Below, one piece after another: positions 27,052 through 36,852 of a stretch of 64,000 nt of DNA (its first letter is position 1; each line of letters opens with the position of its first letter). Position numbers and translations under genes: made by a program. Location of the stretch: the NCBI RefSeq assembly GCF_052055485.1, contig NZ_CP197171.1, forward strand, positions 3,162,001-3,226,000, written 5' to 3'. Under the pieces are notes generated by a model. That model made no database searches, was not told where the DNA came from, and was given only the letters and a program-made list of their open reading frames with translations. The DNA is from Amphibacillus sp052055485 (lineage in GTDB: Bacteria > Bacillota > Bacilli > Bacillales > Amphibacillaceae).

Positions 27052-27374
27052 ATCCCAGCCTTTTTAATATTATTGAATGGATAAAAAAATAACTAATCTT
27101 GTCAGTCTGTATACATTATAACAGTTTTTAAATTTAAAACATTATTTGACACGAAGATTTTCTTATTCTATCGGAAAAAATTAAGTATTATCGATAGTTA
27201 TAGAAGTGTCGTTATACTCTGAGTACCAGCAGTGCTTCACCATCTGCCAGGTCTTAAAAATGAACTCTTCCATCTTTATTGGAAAAAGGATAATCGCATG
27301 GGCAACAAAAAATAAGTTGTCTTTCATCGGCTAATCTTTATCTATTTATGATGGGCTAAACACTTCTTGACATA
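27052..27374. other. Gene-free stretch upstream of the ypmB message
   Basis: About 320 AT-rich bases between dinG and the ypmB-aspB-asnS unit. No terminator, RNA or repeat is evident; ypmA appears absent. Confidence 0.45.
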
Positions 27375-30110
27375 CTAAAGCCAATTACTTGCAATCTCCA
27401 ACAATTCATTTGTTCTTCGATAGAAAACAGGAACATTAGGAATCGAATTGATAAAAGCTTGACCATAGCTTTTAGTCATGATTCGATCATCACAAACAAG
27501 AATGATGCCACGATCAGTTTGTGAACGAATTAAACGACCAAAACCTTGTTTAAATCGAATCACTGCGTTAGGTAACGAAAGCGATGAAAATGGATGTTGT
27601 CCATGGCGTTTCATTAAATCATGCTTTTGTTTAATAACAGGATGATTAGGTGAGTCAAATGGTAAGCGTACCATCACAACGCATGACAGATCACTACCAG
27701 GGATGTCTAACCCTTCCCAAAAAGCATTGGTCCCTAATAAAATCGATCGATTAAAACTTTGGAAATTCTTTTTTAATCGTTCATGGCTACCACTCGAAAT
27801 CCCTTGCGCAATAAGGACATACTCATCATTAAATAATTCTCGTAATAAATAATAAGCCTTTCGCAACAAATCATATGAGTTAAACAAAATTAACATACGC
27901 CCATTTGTCACATCTGCTAAGGTGAAAATAGCTTCACAAGTTGCCTCGATAAAGGGACCTAAGTCATCATATCTGGCAATTGGAAAGTCATTTGGGATTA
28001 ACAATTTAACTTGATCTTGAAATTCATAGGGAGATGGGATACTCTGTTCAATCATTTCTTTATCAGCCATGCCGATTTGCCCTTTAAAAAACTCAAATTG
28101 TCCAGAAACAGATAGCGATGCACTAGTCAGGACAACACTATTCAATCGATCAAATATATGCTCCTTCAAATATCGGTCGGTATTCATCGGCTGTTGATAT
28201 AAATAAACAACATTTTGCCCCCCTGAATAGTCAATTTCAATCCATTTAACTTTCATGTCACTTGAATCATGATTAAAATAATCCTTTAAGATCAATTTCA
28301 TCTCATTAAGTTCTTGAATAAAATATGTTTTTCTCGTTTGATCGTAAGCTTCAAGTGTGATTTGACCTAACAAATTGATTAAATCATGGAAAGTAAATTG
28401 TAAACGCTCAGCCATTTCGATCACGATTAACCATTCAGAATGATCCTCGTTATCAATCAGATGTTGGTACCTGCCACGATCATTTTTACTGGTGGCTTTA
28501 TCACGTCGCTTATCAACTAGATGATAAATATATCGATAAAACAAATCGTTCTCTTCTAATGAGAAAGTAATGAATTGCTGTAATTTTTCTTTGATTTCAT
28601 TATTGTCTAGTGACAGCTGTTCAATAAATTGTCGAACCGCTTTAAGTTTTTTATGACAAGATAAATAATCTAATTGTAAACCAAACCGATCAGCAATTAC
28701 CTGTTCTAAGTGATGTGCTTCATCAATAATCATTTTAGCATCTTTCTTGATTAATCCCTGCTCTCTAAGCATTGAATCGGCTAATAATGAATGATTGATA
28801 ATGAGTAAGTCAGCCTGCTCAGCTCGTTGCTTCGCAGTTTGATAATAAATATTTTCCTGTCCATTTTGTTTGGAGGAAACTTGATGTTCATTATTTGCTG
28901 ACACCCGTTTAAAAAAGCGATAGCCACTTGAAGGCAATTGTACTTCATCGACATCACCCGTATTGGTTTCTGTTAACCAAACCGTTAAAATAGCTTTAGT
29001 CAAGACTTGATCATAATTCTGACTTTGATCATGTAATGCTTGGCTAAATAAGGCTAAGTTTAAATAGTGCTGTTTTCCTTTTAAAACTGCCACTTGACAT
29101 GCAAAAGGCAAGGCTTGCTTTAACTGCAGCCAATCATGGTTAAGCAGTTGTTTCTGCAATTGAATTAAATATGTACTAATAATTACTTTCTCATCGTGAT
29201 GAATGGCATGATAACAAGCAGCAATAAGGTAAGCTAAGGTTTTCCCAGTCCCTGTTCCAGCTTCTATAATGGCATGCTGATTACTTTGAAATGCATGATA
29301 GATATATTCTGACATTTCCCTTTGACCCGGTCTATCTTCAAATGAAGGAAAAGTCTTTTTTAACAGCGTATTTTCAGAAAATAATTGATCTAATAAGTCA
29401 CCAAAGGAACGAGTTGTTTTTTCCTTCTTGTATTCTTCCCTTTCTACCGGTTTGTAAGCAAGATGATAAGCATAATTAAATCTCTTATTCAAATCATCGT
29501 TTTCTTTAGTTTTTTCTTTTTGGCTTATTAAAATCGAATTTAAATTACTTTTCAAATCAGGCGCTAAGCGAATGAGTTGTTCCAATGTCGTTAATGGCAA
29601 GCTATCCAATCTATGGCGTAAATAATCTAATAATTTTGTAGTCACATAAGCATCAGATAACGCGCGGTGGGGAGCATCATGGTTTAGATCGAGCCATTCT
29701 GATAAATGAGCAAGTTTAAAGCTAGGTGCCTGTGGCAATAAGATTCTACTTAATTCAACTGTGTCAATAACAGGCTGTATGATCGGTGATAATCCGGCAC
29801 GTTTTAATTCATAGTTTAGAAAACCAAGATCGAAAGGAACATTATGTGCGACAAAATAAACTTGATCAAAAAATGAATAAATTTGACTGGCTACCTCAGC
29901 AAACACAGGTTGATCAGCTACCATTTCATTTGTTATCCCGGTTAAATAACTAATAAATCTTGATATATGTTGTTCAGGATTTATCAGTTGATTGTATTGG
30001 TGAATGATTTGGCCTTCTTGATAAATAACGATGGCAATCTCAATAATTCGGTCACCCTTATTTGCTGAATTTCCTGTTGTTTCTAAGTCAACGATGGCAA
30101 ATTTGTTCAT
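27375..30110 (-). CDS. dinG: DinG-family helicase with N-terminal exonuclease domain
   Basis: The 911-residue protein begins with a DEDD 3'-5' exonuclease domain (about 1-165: AIVDLETTG, AHNVPFDLGFLNYEL, HRALSDAYVTTKLL). An XPD-like superfamily 2 helicase follows, with Walker A EAGTGTGKT near 285, DEAH in MIIDEAHHLEQ near 465 and motif VI FKQGFGRLIRSQTDRG near 840. This fused arrangement is the Firmicute DinG (YpvA-type), in which the four Cys of the E. coli iron-sulfur cluster are lacking; I see no such Cys cluster here either. In Staphylococcus the protein acts as a nuclease. It lies downstream of panD. Confidence 0.93.
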   Translation of the reverse strand: MNKFAIVDLETTGNSANKGDRIIEIAIVIYQEGQIIHQYNQLINPEQHISRFISYLTGITNEMVADQPVFAEVASQIYSFFDQVYFVAHNVPFDLGFLNYELKRAGLSPIIQPVIDTVELSRILLPQAPSFKLAHLSEWLDLNHDAPHRALSDAYVTTKLLDYLRHRLDSLPLTTLEQLIRLAPDLKSNLNSILISQKEKTKENDDLNKRFNYAYHLAYKPVEREEYKKEKTTRSFGDLLDQLFSENTLLKKTFPSFEDRPGQREMSEYIYHAFQSNQHAIIEAGTGTGKTLAYLIAACYHAIHHDEKVIISTYLIQLQKQLLNHDWLQLKQALPFACQVAVLKGKQHYLNLALFSQALHDQSQNYDQVLTKAILTVWLTETNTGDVDEVQLPSSGYRFFKRVSANNEHQVSSKQNGQENIYYQTAKQRAEQADLLIINHSLLADSMLREQGLIKKDAKMIIDEAHHLEQVIADRFGLQLDYLSCHKKLKAVRQFIEQLSLDNNEIKEKLQQFITFSLEENDLFYRYIYHLVDKRRDKATSKNDRGRYQHLIDNEDHSEWLIVIEMAERLQFTFHDLINLLGQITLEAYDQTRKTYFIQELNEMKLILKDYFNHDSSDMKVKWIEIDYSGGQNVVYLYQQPMNTDRYLKEHIFDRLNSVVLTSASLSVSGQFEFFKGQIGMADKEMIEQSIPSPYEFQDQVKLLIPNDFPIARYDDLGPFIEATCEAIFTLADVTNGRMLILFNSYDLLRKAYYLLRELFNDEYVLIAQGISSGSHERLKKNFQSFNRSILLGTNAFWEGLDIPGSDLSCVVMVRLPFDSPNHPVIKQKHDLMKRHGQHPFSSLSLPNAVIRFKQGFGRLIRSQTDRGIILVCDDRIMTKSYGQAFINSIPNVPVFYRRTNELLEIASNWL

Positions 30111-30208
30111 TCAATCAGCTCCATCTTTCATTTTAAAAAATCATCATCGGCAATTACATAATCAGATAGGTAATGTTTTCGAAGGTCATCATCACCTATC
30201 CGATCGAG

Positions 30209-30595
30209 TTATTCACCTGTTGTTAACGGTAATTCTTGATCAATCATTTTTATGATTTGATTATATTCATTCATCAACGCAACTTTAGGTTTGAAAGTTT
30301 CTAATTCATCATTCGTAAGCATAGCATAGGAAATAATGATGATCACATCATCGACTTGAACAAGTCGTGCGGCTGCACCGTTTAAACAGATGACCCCACT
30401 CCCTCGTTCTCCTGAAATAACATACGTTTCAAATCGTGCACCATTATGATTATTAACAATTTGCACTTTCTCGTGTGGTAAAATGTCAACGGCATCCATT
30501 ATCTCTTGATCAATGGTAATACTGCCAACATAATTCAAATTCGCTTCACTTACTCTCGCTTTGTGAATTTTAGCTTTCATCATGGTCCGAAGCAT
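30209..30595 (-). CDS. panD: Aspartate 1-decarboxylase proenzyme
   Basis: PanD makes beta-alanine for pantothenate synthesis. From the ATG at 30595 it has 128 residues, as usual. The chain self-cleaves between Gly and Ser in NYVGSITID (Ser near residue 25), creating the pyruvoyl group. GARFETYVISGERGSGVICLNGAAARLV holds the other active-site residues. It is the last gene of the birA-panB-panC-panD order. The frame extends six codons upstream without better ribosome site. Confidence 0.96.
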   Translation of the reverse strand: MLRTMMKAKIHKARVSEANLNYVGSITIDQEIMDAVDILPHEKVQIVNNHNGARFETYVISGERGSGVICLNGAAARLVQVDDVIIIISYAMLTNDELETFKPKVALMNEYNQIIKMIDQELPLTTGE

Positions 30596-30699
30596 GTTCT
30601 TACCCCTTATCACTAATTTCTTTTTATTTAACTCTCACAAACAGATTACCTAGTGAAAGTCTAGCTCCTTCAGACAAACCGATTTTATGACTGACAAGC

Positions 30700-31551
30700 T
30701 TACGATTTCACAGTCAAAATATGATTGTCTATTAAGCGGGTTTTTTTAAATTGGACAGCAAGTGCAATAATAATTTGCTGATGAATCGTTTCTATTTCGG
30801 TTAAGTTTGGAAAAGATAAAAGCTCAATATAATCTATTCTTCCTGATACTTTTTTATTTAAATAGGTTTTGACCTCTTCCACTATTTTAACAGGACGCTT
30901 TTCACCGTCAATGATTTTTTGTTCAGCAAGCTTTAGTGCCTGATATAGATGACTGGCTTCTTTTCTTTCAGAATCAGATAAATTAACGTTTCGACTACTT
31001 TTGGCAAGTCCATCAGGCTCTCTCACCGTTGGTACCATTCTTAATTGAACAGGAAAATTTAACTCTGTTATTAATAAATCAACAATAGCCATTTGCTGAG
31101 CATCCTTCATTCCAAAATAACTATAATCTGGTTGGATCAAATGAAAAAGTTTGGTCAAAACAGTTAGAACACCTTGGAAATGTCCGGGGCGGGTCCGATC
31201 ACACAAGACACCTACTCGTTTATTGATCGACATTGTGATACCCATCGGTGACGGGTACATCTCTTTGACATCTGGGATAAAGACAAGATCCACACCATGC
31301 TCTTTGGCTAATGATCGATCTTTTTCCTCATCACGCGGATATTGATCGAAGTCTTCATTTTCTCCAAATTGAAGCGGATTAACAAAAATACTTAGTACGA
31401 CGATATCTGCTTCTTTGCGTGCTTCCTTCACTAAAGCCAGATGGCCATCATGTAAATAACCCATCGTCGGAACATAGCCGATTGATTTTCCTGCTTGTTT
31501 AAGGTACTTCATTTTAGTTTGTATTCCAGTAACCGTTCGAATAATTTCCAT
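30700..31551 (-). CDS. panC: Pantothenate synthetase
   Basis: PanC joins pantoate and beta-alanine using ATP. From the ATG at 31551 it has 283 residues. The HIGH-like motif is GYLHDGHLALVKEA near residue 33, the pantoate/ATP site LSIFVNPLQFGENEDFDQYPRD near 60, and KMSKS-like LAKSSRNVNLS near 185. FGMKDAQQMAIV is also typical. The start overlaps the panB stop region by a few bases. Between panB and panD it completes the pathway order. Confidence 0.95.
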   Translation of the reverse strand: MEIIRTVTGIQTKMKYLKQAGKSIGYVPTMGYLHDGHLALVKEARKEADIVVLSIFVNPLQFGENEDFDQYPRDEEKDRSLAKEHGVDLVFIPDVKEMYPSPMGITMSINKRVGVLCDRTRPGHFQGVLTVLTKLFHLIQPDYSYFGMKDAQQMAIVDLLITELNFPVQLRMVPTVREPDGLAKSSRNVNLSDSERKEASHLYQALKLAEQKIIDGEKRPVKIVEEVKTYLNKKVSGRIDYIELLSFPNLTEIETIHQQIIIALAVQFKKTRLIDNHILTVKS

Positions 31552-31552
31552 C

Positions 31553-32389
31553 CTAATCACCTAAATAAGTGGGCAGTTTAGTTTCTGGATCAATTGCATA
31601 GGTATGCTTATCTTCAGGGAATTTCCGTTGCTTGACATCATTGATATAATCACTAATCGCTTGTATATTCGTCTGATTCATATTGGCATAAGTTTTCACA
31701 AAACGTGGAAAACGATCAACACCATATTGTAACAGGTCATGGTAAACCAATACTTGCCCATCACAATTAACTCCAGCACCAATCCCGATTGTTGGGATAC
31801 TTAACCTACTCGTAATAACTGCAGCTAATTCTTTCGGTATCCCCTCTAAAACACAAGCGATCGCTCCACTTTTTTCAATCGCTTTAGCTTCCTTAATTAG
31901 CCGTTCAGCATTAGCTTGATCTTTTCCTTGAACTTTAAAGCCGCCAAAAACATTGACTGATTGTGGTGTTAAACCGATATGGGCAACAACAGGAATTCCT
32001 GCATTCGTAAGCTTCTCAATAATTACTAAAATATCTTCAGAGCCACCTTCAATTTTTAGTGCTTGTGCTCCGGTCTCCTGATAAATTTGTTTAGCATTTA
32101 TTAAGGTATCTTGTAAAGAAATATGATAAGACATAAAAGGCATGTCCACGACAGTAAAGGTGTTTGGCGCCCCCCGGCGAACAGCTTTACCATGATGGAT
32201 CATATCTTCTAGGGTTACTTTTATTGTTGAATCATAACCAAGCACAACCATCCCTAAAGAGTCACCAACTAAGATCATATCAATACCAGCTTTTTCAGCC
32301 ATTTTTGCAGCTGGATAATCATAAGCTGTAATCATTGTTATTCTATCCTCAGCTTGTTTCATTTTAAGAAAATCTAATTTAGCTTTCAT
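31553..32389 (-). CDS. panB: Ketopantoate hydroxymethyltransferase
   Basis: PanB converts ketoisovalerate to ketopantoate. From the ATG at 32389 (GAGGGGGTT upstream) it has 278 residues; the open frame extends 24 codons into birA and is not used. The TIM-barrel signatures are ITMITAYDYPAAKMAEKAGIDMILVGDSLGMV, AHIGLTPQSVNVFGGF and IPTIGIGAGVNCDGQVLVYHDLL. Mg ligands in VGDS and the Glu in VLEGIP are present. Its start overlaps the birA end by 11 bases. Confidence 0.96.
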   Translation of the reverse strand: MKAKLDFLKMKQAEDRITMITAYDYPAAKMAEKAGIDMILVGDSLGMVVLGYDSTIKVTLEDMIHHGKAVRRGAPNTFTVVDMPFMSYHISLQDTLINAKQIYQETGAQALKIEGGSEDILVIIEKLTNAGIPVVAHIGLTPQSVNVFGGFKVQGKDQANAERLIKEAKAIEKSGAIACVLEGIPKELAAVITSRLSIPTIGIGAGVNCDGQVLVYHDLLQYGVDRFPRFVKTYANMNQTNIQAISDYINDVKQRKFPEDKHTYAIDPETKLPTYLGD

Positions 32390-33380
32390 TATTCTCAACC
32401 CCCTCAAACCATTTAATTTCAGCCGAATAAAGATTCTGTTTTTGTTGCTGTTCATCTTCAATGATCAATGAGCCATCATTAGCAATACCGTGTAAAATAC
32501 CCCGGTTTTCTTCCCCATTGATGGTGTAATGAATCAAATCACCCAGACGATAAGCGTAATGTAACCATTGTTTTCTGATTGGCTCAAACCCATTTAATAA
32601 ATAGTCATGATAAATCGTTTCAAAATGAGTTAAAATCGCTTGAATGATCACTTGTTTATGATACGTTTTCTCTGTCTCAATCAGTAGAGAGGTTGCCATA
32701 TGCTTTATTTGATGATCAAGATCATTTGAGGTTTGATTAACATTTAAACCAATCCCAATGACTACGTAATGAATTTCATCATGCTCTGCTTGCATTTCTG
32801 TCAAAATGCCAGCGATCTTTTTATCACCAATTAAAATGTCATTTGGCCATTTAATCATTGGCTTGAGTTCTGTCGCTGATTCCATTGCTTGAACGACAGC
32901 AATCGCCGTTAGCAATGTCAGCTGAGGTGCTTTTGCTGGAACCATCTTCGGATGAAGCACAAAACTAAGCCAAACACCGCCAGAATGGTTAGAGTACCAT
33001 CTATGCTGGCGTCTCCCCTTACCTGTTGTTTGCTTATCAGCAACAACAACAAGACCTTCTTCTGCTCCTTTTTGAGCTTTTTCCATCGCTAGACGTTGAG
33101 TTGAATCAAGCACAGGGTAATGCTCTAATGACTTGCCAAGCCATTTAGTATCCAATCCCCAATAGAGCGTATTTTCACTGACTTTATCTGGTTGGACCAA
33201 TAATCGATAGCCTTTATTTTGAATGGCTTCAAATTTATAACCATCTTCCTCTAACTGTTTGATCTGCTTCCAGACAGCTGTTCTTGATATTTTTAATTGG
33301 CTGGACAGCCATTGCCCTGAAACAAAATTTTCCGATTGGTTTGAAAGCAATGAGATTAGTTTTTCTCGGGTGGATGACAT
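32379..33380 (-). CDS. birA: BirA biotin-protein ligase and repressor
   Basis: BirA attaches biotin to carboxylase carrier proteins and represses biotin genes. From the ATG at 33380 it has 333 residues. An N-terminal winged helix (about 1-65: ISRTAVWKQIKQLEEDGYKFEAI) is followed by the ligase domain with TGKGRRQHRWYSNHSGGVWLSF near 120, KWPNDILIG near 180 and VIGIGLNVNQT near 210. The short C-terminal SH3-like part closes it. The HTH means it is the regulatory group II form. Its start overlaps the cca end by 25 bases. Confidence 0.95.
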   Translation of the reverse strand: MSSTREKLISLLSNQSENFVSGQWLSSQLKISRTAVWKQIKQLEEDGYKFEAIQNKGYRLLVQPDKVSENTLYWGLDTKWLGKSLEHYPVLDSTQRLAMEKAQKGAEEGLVVVADKQTTGKGRRQHRWYSNHSGGVWLSFVLHPKMVPAKAPQLTLLTAIAVVQAMESATELKPMIKWPNDILIGDKKIAGILTEMQAEHDEIHYVVIGIGLNVNQTSNDLDHQIKHMATSLLIETEKTYHKQVIIQAILTHFETIYHDYLLNGFEPIRKQWLHYAYRLGDLIHYTINGEENRGILHGIANDGSLIIEDEQQQKQNLYSAEIKWFEGVENNES

Positions 33381-34561
33381 GATAGAATCCACTCCTTTAT
33401 TTGATGGTAGTCATTATTCAGTTTATTTTCAATAATATTTCGTTCAATATCTTGTAGATAAAATCTAATCCATTCACCTTTTGGTCGATTCGGGTAGAAT
33501 GCTAAAAGATCACGACCATTAAATGCAATTTCTTTCCGATTTTTAATTGGCAATTGTCGCTGAATTTTACTGATTTCCTTTTTAGTAATGGTGTAGTTTA
33601 AAATTTGATCAACTAATTGAATAAAGCTATGGATTAATGTTTCTGGCAGTTGATAGACTAGCCAATGTGTTAAGCCCTCTTTTTCATATAAATCAATTAG
33701 TTCAATCAATAATTCACCTTTTCTAAGTTCTTTATTAGCTAAACGATAGGCTTTACACCATTGATTAATCGTAGTTGGACTGTCAGTACTTAAATATAAA
33801 TAACAAAAAACATCAATTATATGTTCAAATGGTTTTTTGATCAATAATAGTGGAACAGCTGCTTGCTTATGGTCTTTAAAAATCGGTAAATAACGTAACA
33901 ATTGAGCTTTATTGATATATTCAACTGCCATTTGAACAGCTTGACCGCTAAAGAGTTTTTCTAATTCAATTGTCACACGCTCGATTGACAACTTTTCAAT
34001 TAATTCTACATTTGCTTTGATATCCTGCCAAGTCAGATGATCAAGTACAAAATTCAATTGACTGACAAATCGAATCGCACGAAGGATTCTCAGAGGGTCT
34101 TCTGTAAAACGTTGAACAGGATGACCAACAGCTCGTATCAATCGATTGTTTAAATCAACTTGTCCGTCAAACGGATCGACGAATAAGCCTTCCTTTGTCA
34201 TAGCAATGGCATTAATGGTAAAATCTCGCCTTGATAAATCTGTATCAATCGAATCCACAAATTTAACTTGATCAGGGTGACGAAAATCAGAATATCCTTC
34301 CTCAGAGCGAAAAGTTGTCACTTCAAATGATACTTTGGAATAACGAACAATAACAGTGCCATGTTCAATGCCAACGGGAATCACTTGATCAAACATCATT
34401 TGAATCTCTTTGGGCGTTGCTGAAGTAGCAATATCAATATCATTAATCGGTTGCTTTAATAAATGATCTCGAACGGCCCCACCAACGATATAGGCTTGGA
34501 AACCAGCTTGCTGAATCAAATCAATCACTTCAAAGGCTAACTTAAAATTATGTTTACTCAT
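33356..34561 (-). CDS. cca: CCA-adding tRNA nucleotidyltransferase
   Basis: The enzyme adds or repairs the CCA end of tRNAs. From the ATG at 34561 it has 401 residues. The class II head domain holds YIVGGAVRDHLL, the metal pair in INDIDIATSA, and RRDFTINAIAM; ERVTIELEKLF marks the neck. The ATG overlaps the mgsA stop by eight bases (ATGAGTAA), suggesting coupled translation. In B. subtilis bshB1 and bshA stand between mgsA and cca; here there is no room for them. Confidence 0.95.
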   Translation of the reverse strand: MSKHNFKLAFEVIDLIQQAGFQAYIVGGAVRDHLLKQPINDIDIATSATPKEIQMMFDQVIPVGIEHGTVIVRYSKVSFEVTTFRSEEGYSDFRHPDQVKFVDSIDTDLSRRDFTINAIAMTKEGLFVDPFDGQVDLNNRLIRAVGHPVQRFTEDPLRILRAIRFVSQLNFVLDHLTWQDIKANVELIEKLSIERVTIELEKLFSGQAVQMAVEYINKAQLLRYLPIFKDHKQAAVPLLLIKKPFEHIIDVFCYLYLSTDSPTTINQWCKAYRLANKELRKGELLIELIDLYEKEGLTHWLVYQLPETLIHSFIQLVDQILNYTITKKEISKIQRQLPIKNRKEIAFNGRDLLAFYPNRPKGEWIRFYLQDIERNIIENKLNNDYHQIKEWILSCHPPEKN

Positions 34562-34970
34562 TTTTGTTCTTGTTTTCTTGAATAAGTTCTCGCCAACCAA
34601 AAAAACCAGCTTGTAATGCTCGAATCATAACCTCCGCACCAGCTAAATTAGTCACTAGAGGGATTTGATAAACATCACATAGACGCATTAAAGCACTAAT
34701 ATCAGGTTCATGTGGCTGAGCGGTTAATGGATCTCTAAAGAAAATCACAAGATCCATCTGATCTTCAGCAATTTTCGCACCAATTTGTTGATCACCGCCG
34801 TGTGGACCAGATTGAAAACGTTGAACGGATAAACCAGTCGCTTCCGATATTCTTTTACCTGTCGTTCCTGTTGCAAACAATTCATGTTGACTTAAAATAT
34901 GCTGGTACGAGGTAGCAAATTGAATAATCGCTTCCTTTTTTTTATCATGAGCAATGAGTGAAATTTTCAT
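34554..34970 (-). CDS. mgsA: Methylglyoxal synthase
   Basis: MgsA converts dihydroxyacetone phosphate to methylglyoxal, a bypass of lower glycolysis under phosphate stress. The 138 residues have IALIAHDKKK-type start, ATGTTGKRISEATGL phosphate loop, SGPHGGDQQIGAKIAE and FFRDPLTAQPHEPDISALMRLCDV with the catalytic Asp and His residues. Length is slightly above the 137 of B. subtilis. It is directly followed by cca rather than the bacillithiol genes. Confidence 0.96.
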   Translation of the reverse strand: MKISLIAHDKKKEAIIQFATSYQHILSQHELFATGTTGKRISEATGLSVQRFQSGPHGGDQQIGAKIAEDQMDLVIFFRDPLTAQPHEPDISALMRLCDVYQIPLVTNLAGAEVMIRALQAGFFGWRELIQENKNKNE

Positions 34971-35017
34971 TAACCTACAGCTCCCTTTTCAAATAATGAC
35001 AATTCATTTTAGAGATT

Positions 35018-35146
35018 GTTCAAAAAACTGATAGTTCGGTAAAATGACAGATCAAATTAAAGAACATTTTTCTTAAAACGTCCACATCCTATTGCAATCT
35101 GTTAGCTTAATTTTCTGCTACTAACAAATACAGTCTTTTTTGAACA
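35018..35146. repeat. Short element with TGTTCAAAAAA inverted ends
   Basis: TGTTCAAAAAACTG at 35018 faces the complement of TGTTCAAAAAAGACTG ending at 35146; the 129-base element between dapB and mgsA has no frame. It looks like a small non-autonomous element. A single copy in this window makes the call tentative. Confidence 0.4.
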
Positions 35147-35153
35147 TACACTT

Positions 35154-35957
35154 TTAGTCTAACATTAAATGCTCTAATCCATAAATTAATTCTGTCATGT
35201 TAATCACATGATCAATAGCAAACTTTATTCCCGACATAAACGATTCGCGATGAAATGAATCATGTTTAATCGTTAAATTTTCGCCGGGACCAGCAAAGGT
35301 CACCTCTTGATGTGCAACCAATCCTGGTAATCGTACACTATGAATTCTCATGCCATCGAATTCAGCCCCTCTGGCTCCACTGATAAATTCTTCTTCTTCT
35401 GGATGACCTTGTTTTTTCGTCGGACGATTTTCTTGAATCAACTCAGCCGTTTTGATTGCTGTTCCTGAAGGAGCATCAACCTTTTGATCATGGTGTTTCT
35501 CAATAATTTCAACATCAGGGAAAAATTTTGCCGCCCATTTAGAGAATTGCATCATTAGGACGGCCCCCATTGCGAAATTAGGGGCAATAATACCACCGAT
35601 TTGTTTTTCCTTTGCTAGCTCTGTCAGTTCTTTGATTTGTTCTGAACTAAATCCAGTTGTTCCAACAACAGGACGGACACCATGAAGAATAGCTGCCTTT
35701 GTATGCTTATATCCCGCCTTAGGATTTGTCAAATCAATTAAGACATCAGCTGAGACCTCTTCAAAACAAAGATTGATATCATCATAAAAAAGGACATCTG
35801 AATTTGGTAAGCCTTCAATGTCACTTACCTTTTTTCCAGTATGATTTATATCTACACAACCAACCAAAGTTAGATCAGGCTGGTAATCAATCATCTGTAA
35901 TGCTTCACTCCCCATCTTTCCACTAGCACCTGCTACGACAACATTAATATGACTCAC
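35154..35957 (-). CDS. dapB: 4-hydroxy-tetrahydrodipicolinate reductase
   Basis: DapB is the second committed step to diaminopimelate and lysine, and feeds dipicolinate in spore-formers. The 267 residues have the NAD(P) motif VAGASGKMGSEAL near residue 9, GTTGFSSEQ near 100, PNFAMGAVLM near 126, and the catalytic EKHHDQKVDAPSGTA near 155. The C-terminal LPGLVAHQEVTFAGPGE is typical. It follows the MazG-like gene by two bases, as in the conserved ypjD-dapB unit. Confidence 0.96.
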   Translation of the reverse strand: MSHINVVVAGASGKMGSEALQMIDYQPDLTLVGCVDINHTGKKVSDIEGLPNSDVLFYDDINLCFEEVSADVLIDLTNPKAGYKHTKAAILHGVRPVVGTTGFSSEQIKELTELAKEKQIGGIIAPNFAMGAVLMMQFSKWAAKFFPDVEIIEKHHDQKVDAPSGTAIKTAELIQENRPTKKQGHPEEEEFISGARGAEFDGMRIHSVRLPGLVAHQEVTFAGPGENLTIKHDSFHRESFMSGIKFAIDHVINMTELIYGLEHLMLD

Positions 35958-35959
35958 TA

Positions 35960-36307
35960 CTACTCACGCTCCGTTTCTATTTTTGTCCAGCGATTTTTAT
36001 CTCGTGTTTCAATTTTGGTCATTGATTGATCAAAGGCTTGTGCTAAATCAATATTAAGTGAATTAGCAAAGGATAGGGTTACAAAAAGTAAATCACCTAA
36101 TTCATTTTCAATCGTATTTTCAACTTCACTACTCTTCTTAGGTTTTTCACCATAATAATGATTCACTTCGCGAGCGAGTTCACCAATTTCCTCTGAGAAT
36201 CTAGCGACCATAGCTAATGGGCTAAAGTAACCTTCCTCAAATTGTGATATATATTTATCAACTCGTTCTTGCATGATGCTAATATCTCTTTGTTTCGGTT
36301 CCAACAT
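35960..36307 (-). CDS. ypjD: MazG-like nucleotide pyrophosphohydrolase (YpjD)
   Basis: This 115-residue all-alpha NTP pyrophosphatase is of the MazG/dUTPase-like group. The metal-binding pattern is E-x-x-E (SEEIGELAREVNHYYG) then E-x-x-D (ENELGDLLFVTLSFANSLNID), near residues 45 and 75. GGAGTGAGG sits before the ATG at 36307; the longer GTG frame overlaps that ribosome site. It is upstream of dapB by two bases. The substrate is unknown; related proteins remove non-canonical nucleotides. Confidence 0.9.
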   Translation of the reverse strand: MLEPKQRDISIMQERVDKYISQFEEGYFSPLAMVARFSEEIGELAREVNHYYGEKPKKSSEVENTIENELGDLLFVTLSFANSLNIDLAQAFDQSMTKIETRDKNRWTKIETERE

Positions 36308-36852
36308 TATTAACCTCACTCCTATATTTTATCCACTCATGCACATTTACTTTTCAACATACAACTATTATAGACATCATTTAAATTATTGTACAAAAAA
36401 AGACATGATCTGACAACGGTCAGCTCATGTCTTTCTCGATTAGAGAGTACAGAACGCCTACATAATAAGGGTACTATCTCGATAATATAGAGAACATAAC
36501 ACTGTAAAGAAACTGATGATGACTTATCACAGGAGATTATCTACATTGACAAGTCATTAGGAGCTTAAGCTAAGCATAGCTATTTATTCAATGATGACAG
36601 GCTCATCATTTTACAAGCACTAAAATAAAAAACTTGTTGATAGCCTTTTCGATTTGCAGTCAACTTTTCATGTAAAAGAGCACCACGGCATTCGATCCTC
36701 ATTTATGAAAATAAAGCCCCTTTGAAAATACAAAGCATTTTCTTCGTGTAGCTTTTTTACATTTACAGATGAAGTCTTTTTTGATCTACTAAGCAAATTA
36801 AAATCTTATGCTGATAGTGAAAAAATCGTATTCTGAATATTTTAGACATTCT
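36308..36852. other. Gene-free stretch upstream of ypjD-dapB
   Basis: It holds a strong bidirectional terminator at 36397-36436 and otherwise about 410 bases without a gene or recognised repeat. In B. subtilis ypjB and ypjC lie here; no trace of either is seen. Confidence 0.5.
36397..36436. terminator. Bidirectional terminator
   Basis: AAAGACATGATCTGAC / GTCAGCTCATGTCTTT with a four-base loop and A/T-runs on both sides. It separates the 36.8 kb gene from ypjD-dapB. Confidence 0.75.

Noticed and set aside
30160..30204. Imperfect hairpin between panD and dinG (GATAGGT / ACCTATC)
   Set aside because: No T-run on either side, so not called a terminator; no other support for function.
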